The notes beneath the pieces were generated by a model, which worked only from the letters and a program-made list of their open reading frames with translations, was not told the DNA's origin and did no database searches. The translations under genes and the position numbers were made by a program. From Verrucomicrobiota bacterium (GTDB lineage: Bacteria > Verrucomicrobiota > Verrucomicrobiia > Chthoniobacterales > UBA10450): DNA of 7,973 nucleotides. The stretch is taken from NCBI GenBank assembly GCA_003219095.1, contig QHPM01000058.1, positions 1-7,973 of the forward strand, written 5' to 3'. The stretch's first letter is position 1, and each line of letters begins with the position of its first letter. This document shows positions 1 to 7,277 of the stretch, piece by piece.

Positions 1-228
1 CTCGAGCAGCGCGATTCGTTTTTCAACATCAATCGCGCTACTATCGGCAATGGTATCGCTTGTTCGCGCCAGTAGATAAGCCAGCGCTACTGGTTGACGC
101 AGCGCACGTGGCAATAAGCGAATCGAAATATAAAACGAACGCGAGACCGGCTTCAGCAACTCGAGCTCGTTCACAGTCAAAGGTTGCTCAACTCGATCCG
201 ATCCGCGAGATGTAACTCTTGTCGTCAC
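1..228 (-). CDS. Squalene/phytoene synthase family protein, N-terminal fragment
   Basis: This is the first 76 codons of a gene that runs off the left edge. The reading frame is open from a GTG at 228 to position 1. Visible residues include SRSF (29-32) and YLLARTSDTIAD (51-62). The latter is the first Asp-rich motif (DxxxD, residues 58-62) of trans-prenyltransferases that condense two prenyl diphosphates head to head, such as squalene or phytoene synthase. The YLLAR-DTIAD form looks closer to bacterial squalene synthases of the eukaryotic FDFT1 type than to HpnC/HpnD, but the product cannot be fixed from this fragment. The enzyme would work at the membrane face on farnesyl or geranylgeranyl diphosphate. 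An in-frame TGA lies at 235-237, so GTG 228 is the most upstream start. It leaves only 16 bases to the divergent hemW and has no Shine-Dalgarno. GTG 174 (residue 19) is a credible alternative that would leave a 70-base divergent spacer. Family assignment is firm; start and exact substrate are not. Confidence 0.8.
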   Translation of the reverse strand, partial: MTTRVTSRGSDRVEQPLTVNELELLKPVSRSFYISIRLLPRALRQPVALAYLLARTSDTIADSSAIDVEKRIALLE

Positions 229-244
229 AAAAAATCACAATCTT

Positions 245-1369
245 ATGAACGAGGATGACATTCACACCTCGTCAAACGGCATCCGCCATCTTTACGTTCA
301 TTTCCCATTTTGCGCGCGGATTTGTCCTTATTGTGCTTTTTACAAGACACGCGGGAACGCGGCCGACCTCGCGCGGTTTTGCGAGGCGCTCCTCCGCGAA
401 GCAGGGCGAGTCGCAAAAAAATTTCCGCTTACGCTGGAAACCATATTTTTCGGAGGCGGAACACCGACTGTTCTCAGCACAGCCCAACTGAAGAACTTGC
501 TCGAGCAATTCCACGAGATTTTCGATCTCGGCGGAGTGCGCGAATGGAGCATTGAGGCAAACCCCGGCAGCGTCTCGGCAAAGAAAGCGGCCGCGTTACA
601 CCAGGGCGGTATCAATCGTATTAGCCTTGGGGTGCAGAGTTGGGACAACAAGTTTCTGCGGTTACTGGGACGCGAACATGACGCAACCCAGGCCGAAGAG
701 TCATTTCGTATTTTTCGCGGCGTCGGATTTTCCAACATTAGCGTCGACTTGATGTTTGCGTTGCCCGGGCAAACGGAAATGCAATGGCGCAATTCGCTGC
801 AGAAAACGATGGTGCTTCGGCCCGAACATATTTCTACCTACTGCCTCACCTACGAGCAGGACACTCAATTTCTTGCACGATTCGAGCGAGGCGAATTTGC
901 TATTGACGATGAAAACGAAGCGCGTTTTCTCGAGCTCGCGATGACAACGCTGGAGCAGGCTGGTTACGAGCATTACGAGATTTCAAATTATGCGCGCCCG
1001 GGATATCGCTCGGAACACAATCGGGCCTACTGGCGCGGCGCGGATTATATCGGGATCGGGCCAAGTGCATTTTCCACGCGCGGATTGGAGCGCTGGCAAA
1101 ACGTTGCCGATCATAATGGATACGCCCAGCGTCTGTTCGCTAACGAATCGCCTGTCGGGTCGATTGAAAGATTAACTCCAGCAATGAAACGGACCGAGCA
1201 CATCGCACTCGGTCTGCGCACCCGCGAGGGAATTGCCGCTGGCACGGTTGATCAAAATCAGGCAGAGAAATTGATCAGCAATGGATTGCTTTCCCACTAC
1301 GCAAATCGCTTCGCTCTGACTCGCGCCGGGAAATTGCTAGCCGATTCGGTTGCGGAAAATCTTCTGTAG
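245..1369 (+). CDS. hemW: Radical SAM heme chaperone HemW
   Basis: HemW is a radical SAM protein that binds heme and delivers it to target proteins; it was formerly annotated as oxygen-independent coproporphyrinogen III oxidase. The 374 residues match the usual length of about 380. The iron-sulfur cluster motif CX3CX2C is at C23, C27 and C30. It is followed by A31-F32, so the fourth Cys of true HemN (CX2CXC) is replaced by Phe, which is diagnostic of HemW. The SAM-binding GGGTP motif is at 70-74, EANPGSV at 104-110, GVQSW at 129-133, and the HemW-type HNxxYW at 258-263. A winged-helix-like HemN_C region follows from about 305 to the end. The ATG at 245 sits about 13 codons before the conserved IRHLYVHFPFC start, as expected. 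No Shine-Dalgarno precedes it. The gene stands alone: divergent from a squalene/phytoene synthase and convergent with uppS. A palindrome begins at its stop codon. Older annotation as HemN would be misleading. Confidence 0.95.
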   Translation: MNEDDIHTSSNGIRHLYVHFPFCARICPYCAFYKTRGNAADLARFCEALLREAGRVAKKFPLTLETIFFGGGTPTVLSTAQLKNLLEQFHEIFDLGGVREWSIEANPGSVSAKKAAALHQGGINRISLGVQSWDNKFLRLLGREHDATQAEESFRIFRGVGFSNISVDLMFALPGQTEMQWRNSLQKTMVLRPEHISTYCLTYEQDTQFLARFERGEFAIDDENEARFLELAMTTLEQAGYEHYEISNYARPGYRSEHNRAYWRGADYIGIGPSAFSTRGLERWQNVADHNGYAQRLFANESPVGSIERLTPAMKRTEHIALGLRTREGIAAGTVDQNQAEKLISNGLLSHYANRFALTRAGKLLADSVAENLL

Positions 1370-1390
1370 CCGCGGTCGCCGGCCGCGGCT
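1368..1390. repeat. GC-rich perfect hairpin at the hemW stop codon
   Basis: The arms AGCCGCGG (1368-1375) and CCGCGGCT (1383-1390) are perfect inverted repeats of 8 bp around a 7-base loop. The left arm includes the last two bases of the hemW TAG stop. No run of T follows on either strand, so it is not a textbook intrinsic terminator. It could still mark the hemW 3' end or be a REP-like palindrome. The structure is directly visible; its role is inferred. Confidence 0.6.
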
Positions 1391-1406
1391 GGTGCCTAGC
1401 CGTTCC

Positions 1407-1527
1407 GTCATCCCGGACCGCGAATGCCTTCTGGGTGAGGGACTTCACAATCGGACAATTGACGTTCAACCTGCCTTGTGTGATCTGCGCTTCGTTGGCG
1501 AGGTCCCTCACTTGCGCTCGGGATGAC
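1407..1527. repeat. Imperfect long inverted repeat between convergent hemW and uppS
   Basis: The outer arms are GTCATCCCG (1407-1415) and CGGGATGAC (1519-1527). The inner arms are GTGAGGGAC (1435-1443) and GTCCCTCAC (1503-1511). Both pairs are perfect 9 bp matches. They are separated by 19 bases on the left and 7 on the right, so the element is lopsided, with about 59 bases in the middle. There is no plausible coding. The right arm, read on the minus strand (GTCATCCCGAGCG, then GAGGGACCT), resembles an intergenic repeat type I recall from soil bacterial genomes; this is from memory, not a search. It lies 9 bases past the uppS stop and 38 past the hemW stop, so it may also fold at the 3' end of both transcripts. 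Confidence 0.6.
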
Positions 1528-1536
1528 ACAAGAAAC

Positions 1537-2247
1537 TCACACCCCGCCGTAACGACGTTGCCGTTTCGCAAAATCGTCCATCGCCGCAAACAAATCTTTC
1601 CTCGTGAAATCCGGCCACAGCTTTGGCGTCACGTACATCTCGGTATAAGAAAGCTGCCAGAGCAAAAAATTTGAAATCCGCATCTCGCCGGAGGTCCGAA
1701 TCAGCAGGTCCGGATCGGGATAGTACCGCGTGTAAAGATGTTTGCTGAACATCTCCGAATTAATCATCGCTCGATCAATGTGACCGGCCTCGACTTCGCG
1801 CAGCAAACTGCGAATTCCATCGATGATCTCATCGCGTCCGCCGTAACTGAGCGCCAGAATGAGCGTAAGCCCGCTGTTTGAGGCTGTGCGCTTGATTGAT
1901 TCGTGCAAACGCTTCTGACAGTTGTCGGGCAAATCGGTGAGCCGTCCGATTGCCTGTAGCCGGACATTTTTCTCGATCAGCTCCGGCGTTTTATCCTTTA
2001 AAAATTTCTCGAGCAGCCGCATCAGCGCGAAGACCTCACTTTTTGGTCGTTGCCAGTTTTCCGCCGAGAAGGCGTAGAGGGTGAGGTATTCCACTTTCAC
2101 TTCTCCGCAGCCTTCCACACATTCGCGCACCGCATCTGCCCCTTTCTCGTGGCCCTTGATCCGCGGTAAGCCACGCTGTCTGGCCCAGCGTCCGTTCCCA
2201 TCCATGATGATGGCAATGTGTCGCGGAATGATTTTTGGCGCCGCCAT
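1537..2247 (-). CDS. uppS: Isoprenyl transferase (undecaprenyl diphosphate synthase)
   Basis: This cis-prenyltransferase adds isopentenyl units to farnesyl diphosphate to make the C55 carrier diphosphate needed for peptidoglycan, O-antigen and other wall glycans. All family signatures are present in the 236-residue product: HIAIIMDGNGRWA with the catalytic Asp at residue 16, GHEKGA near 32-37, LYAFSAENWQRP near 57-68, LSYGGRDEI near 133-141, and DPDLLIRTSGEMRISNFLLWQ near 178-198 with the Arg and Ser that bind IPP. The conserved Glu in SYTEMY follows. The length fits the family (about 240-250). I chose ATG 2247, two bases after the purA TGA. A TTG at 2253 would add two residues and overlap the purA stop. 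The GAGG before the ATG is too close to be a normal Shine-Dalgarno, so translation is probably coupled to purA. Function is firm. Confidence 0.95.
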   Translation of the reverse strand: MAAPKIIPRHIAIIMDGNGRWARQRGLPRIKGHEKGADAVRECVEGCGEVKVEYLTLYAFSAENWQRPKSEVFALMRLLEKFLKDKTPELIEKNVRLQAIGRLTDLPDNCQKRLHESIKRTASNSGLTLILALSYGGRDEIIDGIRSLLREVEAGHIDRAMINSEMFSKHLYTRYYPDPDLLIRTSGEMRISNFLLWQLSYTEMYVTPKLWPDFTRKDLFAAMDDFAKRQRRYGGV

Positions 2248-2249
2248 CC

Positions 2250-3653
<1,404 letters not shown>

Positions 3654-3797
3654 ATGCGTACCATCCTATTGATTATTCTGGTGCTGTTGTTAATCGGCGC
3701 ATTGCCAACCTGGCCCTATAGCTCGGGCTGGGGTTACTTCCCGGGCGGCGGATTATTGCTTCTGATAATCTTAATCCTGGTCCTTTGGCGAGGGTAG
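3654..3797 (+). CDS. Small hydrophobic DUF3309 family protein
   Basis: The 47-residue product starts MRTILLIILVLLLIGALPTW and ends ILILVLWRG. Two hydrophobic segments (about 4-16 and 33-45) flank a short central stretch rich in Trp, Tyr, Ser, Gly and Pro (WPYSSGWGYFPGGG, 20-33). This matches the DUF3309 pattern as I know it: TILLIIL, GALPTWP, a WGY-P-GG centre and a second membrane helix. The product is almost certainly an inner-membrane peptide of unknown role. The reading frame continues upstream to 3384, but that part is antisense to purA and not protein-like, so ATG 3654 is the real start. GAGGT lies 13 bases before it, a rather long spacing. The gene is divergent from purA and convergent with the DUF6941 gene, so it is probably transcribed alone. 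The family call is from memory of the pattern. Confidence 0.85.
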   Translation: MRTILLIILVLLLIGALPTWPYSSGWGYFPGGGLLLLIILILVLWRG

Positions 3798-3819
3798 CGC
3801 CCTTCTGCGTATCGGGAGC

Positions 3820-3858
3820 GCGGGCTTCCAGCCTGCTACATTCGGCATCTCTGCCGAA
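3820..3858. terminator. Two tandem hairpins between convergent genes
   Basis: The first stem, GCGGGC (3820-3825) with GCCTGC (3831-3836), has six pairs including one G-U, around a 5-base loop. The second, TTCGGCA (3841-3847) with TGCCGAA (3852-3858), has seven perfect pairs around TCTC. They fill most of the 72-base gap between the DUF3309 stop (+) and the DUF6941 stop (-). Neither has a proper T run. A bidirectional termination or mRNA-end role fits the position, but a repeated palindrome is as likely. Confidence 0.4.
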
Positions 3859-3869
3859 TCATCACTCAT

Positions 3870-4274
3870 TTACTTTGCCACCACTCGCACTACCGGCAAC
3901 GGAAAACGCAAACGCAATTCGTCCTGAAGATAAATCTCGACGTGATGCAACCCGAACTGCTGGAACTGCACCCCCCCAAAGTAATGAACATTGGTGGCAT
4001 GCCCTTCCATCTCCTTTAATTCGAAGTCCACCTCCGCCTGCGCCAGGACCTGTTGCTCATCCACCCCGATGATGCGCGAGCGCTGCGTGAATGTCCCCGC
4101 GCCGCTGCACCAGCGCGACCAAATGCAAAGTCGCATGCAGGTGATCGGTAATTGCGGAGCCGGCACGACGTTGACCACGCCCACCAATGTCTGCATCCCA
4201 TTGAACTCGTGCCGGACATCTTCGCATAGCACACAGCTTTGCAGATCGGGCAGGATAACGTCAGTCGTAGCCAT
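3870..4274 (-). CDS. DUF6941 family protein, function unknown
   Basis: The 134-residue protein begins MATTDVILPDLQSCVLCEDV and shows the pattern I associate with DUF6941: an LCEDVRHEFNGMQTLVGVVNVV segment (16-37), a CIWSRWCSGAGTFTQRSRI segment (50-68) and a VEIYLQDELRLRFPLPVV C-terminus (112-129). There is no signal peptide or membrane segment. The alternating hydrophobic pattern suggests a compact beta-rich cytoplasmic protein. Cys residues at 14, 17, 47, 50 and 56 are more than usual for its size, but no metal-binding motif is clear. Its ATG lies three bases after the uppP TAG, with AGGA one base before the ATG, so it is probably translated by coupling to uppP. No function can be given. The context links it to undecaprenyl phosphate recycling only by position. 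The family name is from memory, so treat it as moderately sure; that the gene is real is much surer. Confidence 0.8.
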   Translation of the reverse strand: MATTDVILPDLQSCVLCEDVRHEFNGMQTLVGVVNVVPAPQLPITCMRLCIWSRWCSGAGTFTQRSRIIGVDEQQVLAQAEVDFELKEMEGHATNVHYFGGVQFQQFGLHHVEIYLQDELRLRFPLPVVRVVAK

Positions 4275-4277
4275 TTC

Positions 4278-5156
4278 CTAAATCAAACCGCGCAGCAGCA
4301 GGGTGAATAATATCACCGCCAAAATAATCCGATAAATCGCAAACGGTGCGAACCCACGTGCCCGCACCCAGTTCATAAACCAGGCGACAACGCCCAATGC
4401 CACCACAAATGAAACAATTGCGCCAATCATCAGCACTACCCAATTGTGGGCGGTCATGACTGGAGGCGCGAGTCTTGTTTCGTCGCTTCCGTGGCCCAAC
4501 GTCTTGAGCAAATCGTAGCCGGTGGCAACTACCATCGTCGGCATGGAAAGAAAAAAAGAAAACTCCAGCGCCGCGCTTCGGGAAAGCCCAACCACCTGAC
4601 CAGCCGCGATGGTGGACATCGATCGCGATGTTCCCGGAAAAATTGCCGACGCAATCTGGGCGAAACCGATCCAGGCTGCCTGCGGCAACGACATTTCCTC
4701 CATTCGCAGCGTGCGTGGATTGCGACAAAGCGCGTCCACCAGCCACATGATGATGCCGCCAATCAACAGCGCCCACGTCATAACCCAAAGGTTTTCCAGA
4801 TTCTGCCCGATTTGTTTTTTCAAGAGAAACGACGGCACCGCGGTGATTACAAAGGCGATGAGCGTGAGACCGAGTGGATGCGTAAAAAGATTGCGGCCCC
4901 CACTTTCGCCGTGCGGAAAAGTCGAAAGAAATTTCAGGATCCGATTCCAAAAATAAACCGGCAGCGCCAGAATTGCTCCCAGTTGAATCACGATCGTGTA
5001 CATTTTCCAATAGGCGTCGTGCAAATCGATGCTGGCCCACCCTTGTTTGGTAAGCACTGCCTCGAGGATGCGCAGATGGGCGGTAGAGCTGACCGGCAAA
5101 AATTCCGTTAGTCCTTCCACTACGCCGAGTAAAATGGATAGAAGAAAATCGTTCAA
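4278..5156 (-). CDS. uppP: Undecaprenyl-diphosphatase UppP (BacA family)
   Basis: UppP is an integral membrane enzyme that removes one phosphate from undecaprenyl diphosphate, returning the lipid carrier for a new round of wall glycan export. Overproduction in other bacteria gives bacitracin resistance. The 292-residue product has the two family blocks: EGLTEFLPVSSTAHL at 14-28, with the conserved Glu14, Glu18, Ser24 and His27, and PGTSRSM at 174-180, with the catalytic Arg178. Several hydrophobic helices follow the usual order, ending with FAPFAIYRI (269-277) and a last helix. The start is TTG at 5156: there is no in-frame ATG or GTG between it and the upstream stop at 5190-5192, and it gives the normal short N-terminus. 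AAAAGG lies about 13 bases upstream, too far for a strong ribosome site. The gene is divergent from the sugar epimerase and followed three bases later by the DUF6941 gene. Confidence 0.95.
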   Translation of the reverse strand: MNDFLLSILLGVVEGLTEFLPVSSTAHLRILEAVLTKQGWASIDLHDAYWKMYTIVIQLGAILALPVYFWNRILKFLSTFPHGESGGRNLFTHPLGLTLIAFVITAVPSFLLKKQIGQNLENLWVMTWALLIGGIIMWLVDALCRNPRTLRMEEMSLPQAAWIGFAQIASAIFPGTSRSMSTIAAGQVVGLSRSAALEFSFFLSMPTMVVATGYDLLKTLGHGSDETRLAPPVMTAHNWVVLMIGAIVSFVVALGVVAWFMNWVRARGFAPFAIYRIILAVILFTLLLRGLI

Positions 5157-5279
5157 CGTGACGGGTCTACCTTTTCGCGCGTGCTTTGGCTACAACCCCA
5201 GAAGCGTCATCTTCAGCGTGTCGTTGGTCAAAAATAATTTTGCTTGGTCCGCAACCGAACCTCATTGTCGTCCCTCGCG
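5157..5279. promoter_or_regulatory. Divergent intergenic region between uppP and the sugar epimerase
   Basis: This 123-base spacer separates genes transcribed outward in both directions, so promoters for the uppP and epimerase units are expected here. The only notable composition is an AT-rich patch, CAAAAATAATTTTG, at about 5229-5242 in otherwise GC-rich DNA. TTGACC on the minus strand beside that patch resembles a -35 box for uppP, but no good -10 follows at 16-18 bases. The role is inferred from orientation. Confidence 0.35.
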
Positions 5280-6350
5280 ATGAAACTCTTCGTTACCGGA
5301 ATCTGCGGCTTTGTCGGGAGTTCGCTCGCATCCTGGTTTCGTGAGCACAGGCCTTCTTTCAAAATCAGCGGGATCGATAACTTCGTCAGGCCCGGGAGCG
5401 AAATGAATCGTTCGATTTTGCGCTCTCGGGGAATCGCGGTCCAGCACGGCGATGTTCGAAACGCCTCGGACTTCGAGAACCTTTCGGCGGTAGATTGGGT
5501 AATTGACACCGCCGCCAATCCAAGCGTGCTGGCTGGAGTTGATAGTCGTACCAGCTCCCGCCAGGCGATCGAACATAACCTTTTCGGAACAGTAAACCTG
5601 CTGGAGTATTGCAAACGCGTTGACGCAGGTCTGATTCTTCTTAGTACCAGCCGTGTCTACTCCATTCCGGCGCTGGCAGGACTGCCATTAATTAAAGCCA
5701 AACACGCCTTCGAATGGGACAACACCGTCACTCCAGTTCAAGGCGCGTCTGCTAACGGGCTGACGACAGAATTCTCCACTTCCGCGCCAGTTTCACTCTA
5801 TGGCAGCACCAAGCTGGCGTCGGAGTTCCTGGCTCTGGAATACAAACATAGTTTCTCTTTCCCAGTATGGATCAATCGCTGTGGCGTTATCGCGGGAGCA
5901 GGACAGTTTGGAACCGCAGAGCAAGGTATTTTCTCCTACTGGATAAACGCCTACGCGCAAAAACATCCGCTAAAATACATTGGTTTTGACGGCTCAGGCC
6001 GGCAGGTTAGAGACGGGCTTCATCCCAATGATTTGGCCGAGCTTATCGCACAGCAAATAGAATACTCTCAGGCACCGGCAGTGACGACGTTCAATGTGGG
6101 AGGCGGCTCGGGTAACACGATGTCTCTGGCACAACTTACAAGCTGGTGCGCGGAGCGTTTCGGAAAACATTCGGTCGAATCGGAACCCACGCCGCGTCTT
6201 TTCGACGTTCCATGGCTGGTAATGGATAATGGACGAACTACGGCCCAGTTTAACTGGCGACCAAAGCGTGACCTTCTCTCCATTCTCGATGAAATTGCCA
6301 ACCACGCGCAACGCAATCCGAACTGGCTCGACCTCTCCTCTGCGCCGTGA
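5280..6350 (+). CDS. NAD-dependent epimerase/dehydratase, CDP-paratose 2-epimerase-like
   Basis: This is an extended short-chain dehydrogenase that acts on nucleotide sugars. The 356-residue product opens with a Rossmann fold: MKLFVTGICGFVGSS carries the NAD-binding GxxGxxG at 7-13, and Asp33 in SGIDNF probably binds the adenosine ribose. HGDVRN (56-61) and DTAANPSV (76-83) follow. The Ser of STSRVY (122-127) and the YxxxK pair Tyr174/Lys178 (SLYGSTK) complete the catalytic set. The segment GQFGTAEQGIFSYWI (208-222) and the downstream GSGRQVRDGLHPNDL (238-252) are typical of CDP-paratose (CDP-tyvelose) 2-epimerases, which makes this subgroup the best guess. UDP-glucose 4-epimerase-like activity is an alternative. 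ATG 5280 places the Rossmann motif at the very N-terminus; a TTG at 5244 would add 12 unlikely residues. No Shine-Dalgarno is seen. Its TGA overlaps the start of the following glycosyltransferase, implying joint use in glycan synthesis. Confidence 0.88.
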   Translation: MKLFVTGICGFVGSSLASWFREHRPSFKISGIDNFVRPGSEMNRSILRSRGIAVQHGDVRNASDFENLSAVDWVIDTAANPSVLAGVDSRTSSRQAIEHNLFGTVNLLEYCKRVDAGLILLSTSRVYSIPALAGLPLIKAKHAFEWDNTVTPVQGASANGLTTEFSTSAPVSLYGSTKLASEFLALEYKHSFSFPVWINRCGVIAGAGQFGTAEQGIFSYWINAYAQKHPLKYIGFDGSGRQVRDGLHPNDLAELIAQQIEYSQAPAVTTFNVGGGSGNTMSLAQLTSWCAERFGKHSVESEPTPRLFDVPWLVMDNGRTTAQFNWRPKRDLLSILDEIANHAQRNPNWLDLSSAP

Positions 6351-7132
6351 CAAACCCGCCGCGAGAGCAACCGCCCCTCCAACTCCTTAGTGTCATCATC
6401 CCAGCGCGCGATGAAGCCGGATGTATCGCCGCGACGGTGGAACATCTGCACGTCGAGTTGCGCCTCAACGACGTTCCCCATGAAATCATCGTTGTTGACG
6501 ACGGAAGCACCGACAATACCTGGAATGTTTTGCAGAAAACCCAGAAACGCGTTGAAACCTTACGCCCAATTCAAAATTTGGAAGCGCACGGATTCGGCCG
6601 CGCCGTCGTGCTAGGTTTCGACGATGCCAAAGGCGACGCCCTCGTCATCATGATGGCGGACGAATCTGATGATTGCCGAGACGTGGTCCGCTACTGGCAG
6701 GTTCTTAACTCCGGCTACGACTGCGTATTCGGCAGTCGTTTTGTCAAAGGCGGCGACGTCATTGATTATCCCTGGCTCAAACTTTGGATCAATCGCTGCG
6801 CCAATCTATTCATTCGGCTCCTTTTTCGCATCAGATCTAACGATATTACGAACGCCTTTAAAGCCTATCGCCGTGAAGTTATCGCAGGCTGCCGTCCATT
6901 TCTGTCACCGCATTTCAATTTGACCGTCGAAATTCCGTTAAAAGCCATTGTGCGCGGTTATAGCTGGACGGTTATTCCAATTACCTGGCGCAATCGCCGC
7001 ACCGGCGCCGCCAAACTCAAGATAAAGGAAATGGGCAGCCGTTACCTTTTCATCTGCCTCTACGTCTGGCTCGAAAAATACTTTAGCAAGGGCGATTACC
7101 AAAAGAAATCGAGTGAAGCCACCGAAGCTTGA
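6347..7132 (+). CDS. Glycosyltransferase family 2, polyprenyl-phosphate type (DPM1-like)
   Basis: This is a GT-A fold glycosyltransferase that probably moves a sugar from a nucleotide donor to a polyprenyl phosphate. In 261 residues it shows LSVIIPARDEA (14-24), EIIVVDDGSTDNT (46-58, nucleotide binding), the metal-site region VIMMADESDD (100-109) in place of the common MDADxxHDP, FGSRFVKGG (128-136), and TNAFKAYRREV (168-178), where this group has a conserved F(K/R)xYRR-type segment. There is no C-terminal membrane domain. The last hydrophobic stretch (SRYLFICLYVWL, 231-242) is short and may only dip into the membrane. The start is GTG 6347, overlapping the epimerase TGA by four bases (GTGA), a sign of translational coupling. 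The family is certain; sugar and acceptor are not. Nearby uppS and uppP make undecaprenyl phosphate a reasonable acceptor, by inference. Confidence 0.9.
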   Translation: MTNPPREQPPLQLLSVIIPARDEAGCIAATVEHLHVELRLNDVPHEIIVVDDGSTDNTWNVLQKTQKRVETLRPIQNLEAHGFGRAVVLGFDDAKGDALVIMMADESDDCRDVVRYWQVLNSGYDCVFGSRFVKGGDVIDYPWLKLWINRCANLFIRLLFRIRSNDITNAFKAYRREVIAGCRPFLSPHFNLTVEIPLKAIVRGYSWTVIPITWRNRRTGAAKLKIKEMGSRYLFICLYVWLEKYFSKGDYQKKSSEATEA

Positions 7133-7134
7133 GC

Positions 7135-7184
7135 GCTGGTTTTGGCTGCTTTTGATTAACGTCGTCGCCTCACTCTAAACCAGC
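7135..7184. terminator. Inverted repeat downstream of the glycosyltransferase
   Basis: GCTGGTTT (7135-7142) and AAACCAGC (7177-7184) are a perfect 8 bp inverted repeat around 34 bases. It starts two bases after the glycosyltransferase stop, in the 145-base gap before the convergent mutL. There is no T run on the plus side, and the loop is long for an intrinsic terminator. The rest of the gap (7185-7277) shows no gene or RNA I can recognise. Confidence 0.3.
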
Positions 7185-7277
7185 CATTGCTCGATGAGGA
7201 TTGATTCGCCAGTGTCAGATCCTGATCAATGATGCTGACCCGCATACCGAGAAACGTTTATGATCGGCACGGTCATT

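Noticed and set aside
245..1369. Naming the radical SAM gene hemN (coproporphyrinogen dehydrogenase)
   Set aside because: The fourth Cys of the HemN motif is replaced by Phe and the HNxxYW motif is present, both pointing to HemW.
1275..1589. A 104-codon minus-strand frame over the hemW-uppS gap
   Set aside because: It runs through the inverted repeat and into both flanking genes out of frame, with no protein-like character.
4261..5040. A 259-codon minus-strand frame within uppP
   Set aside because: It is an out-of-frame shadow of uppP, with no family motifs and atypical composition.
4446..5111. A 221-codon plus-strand frame antisense to uppP
   Set aside because: It is rich in Arg, His and Gln and lacks any fold pattern, as expected from the complement of a membrane protein gene.
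5193..5261. Short minus-strand open stretch of 23 codons upstream of uppP ending KMTLLGL, as a leader peptide or gene remnant
   Set aside because: It lacks an ATG or GTG at its start, is bounded by stops, and is too short to distinguish from chance.
7185..7277. Possible tRNA or small RNA in the gap before mutL
   Set aside because: I found no T-arm or anticodon-stem pattern and no terminator-like end, so nothing can be supported.
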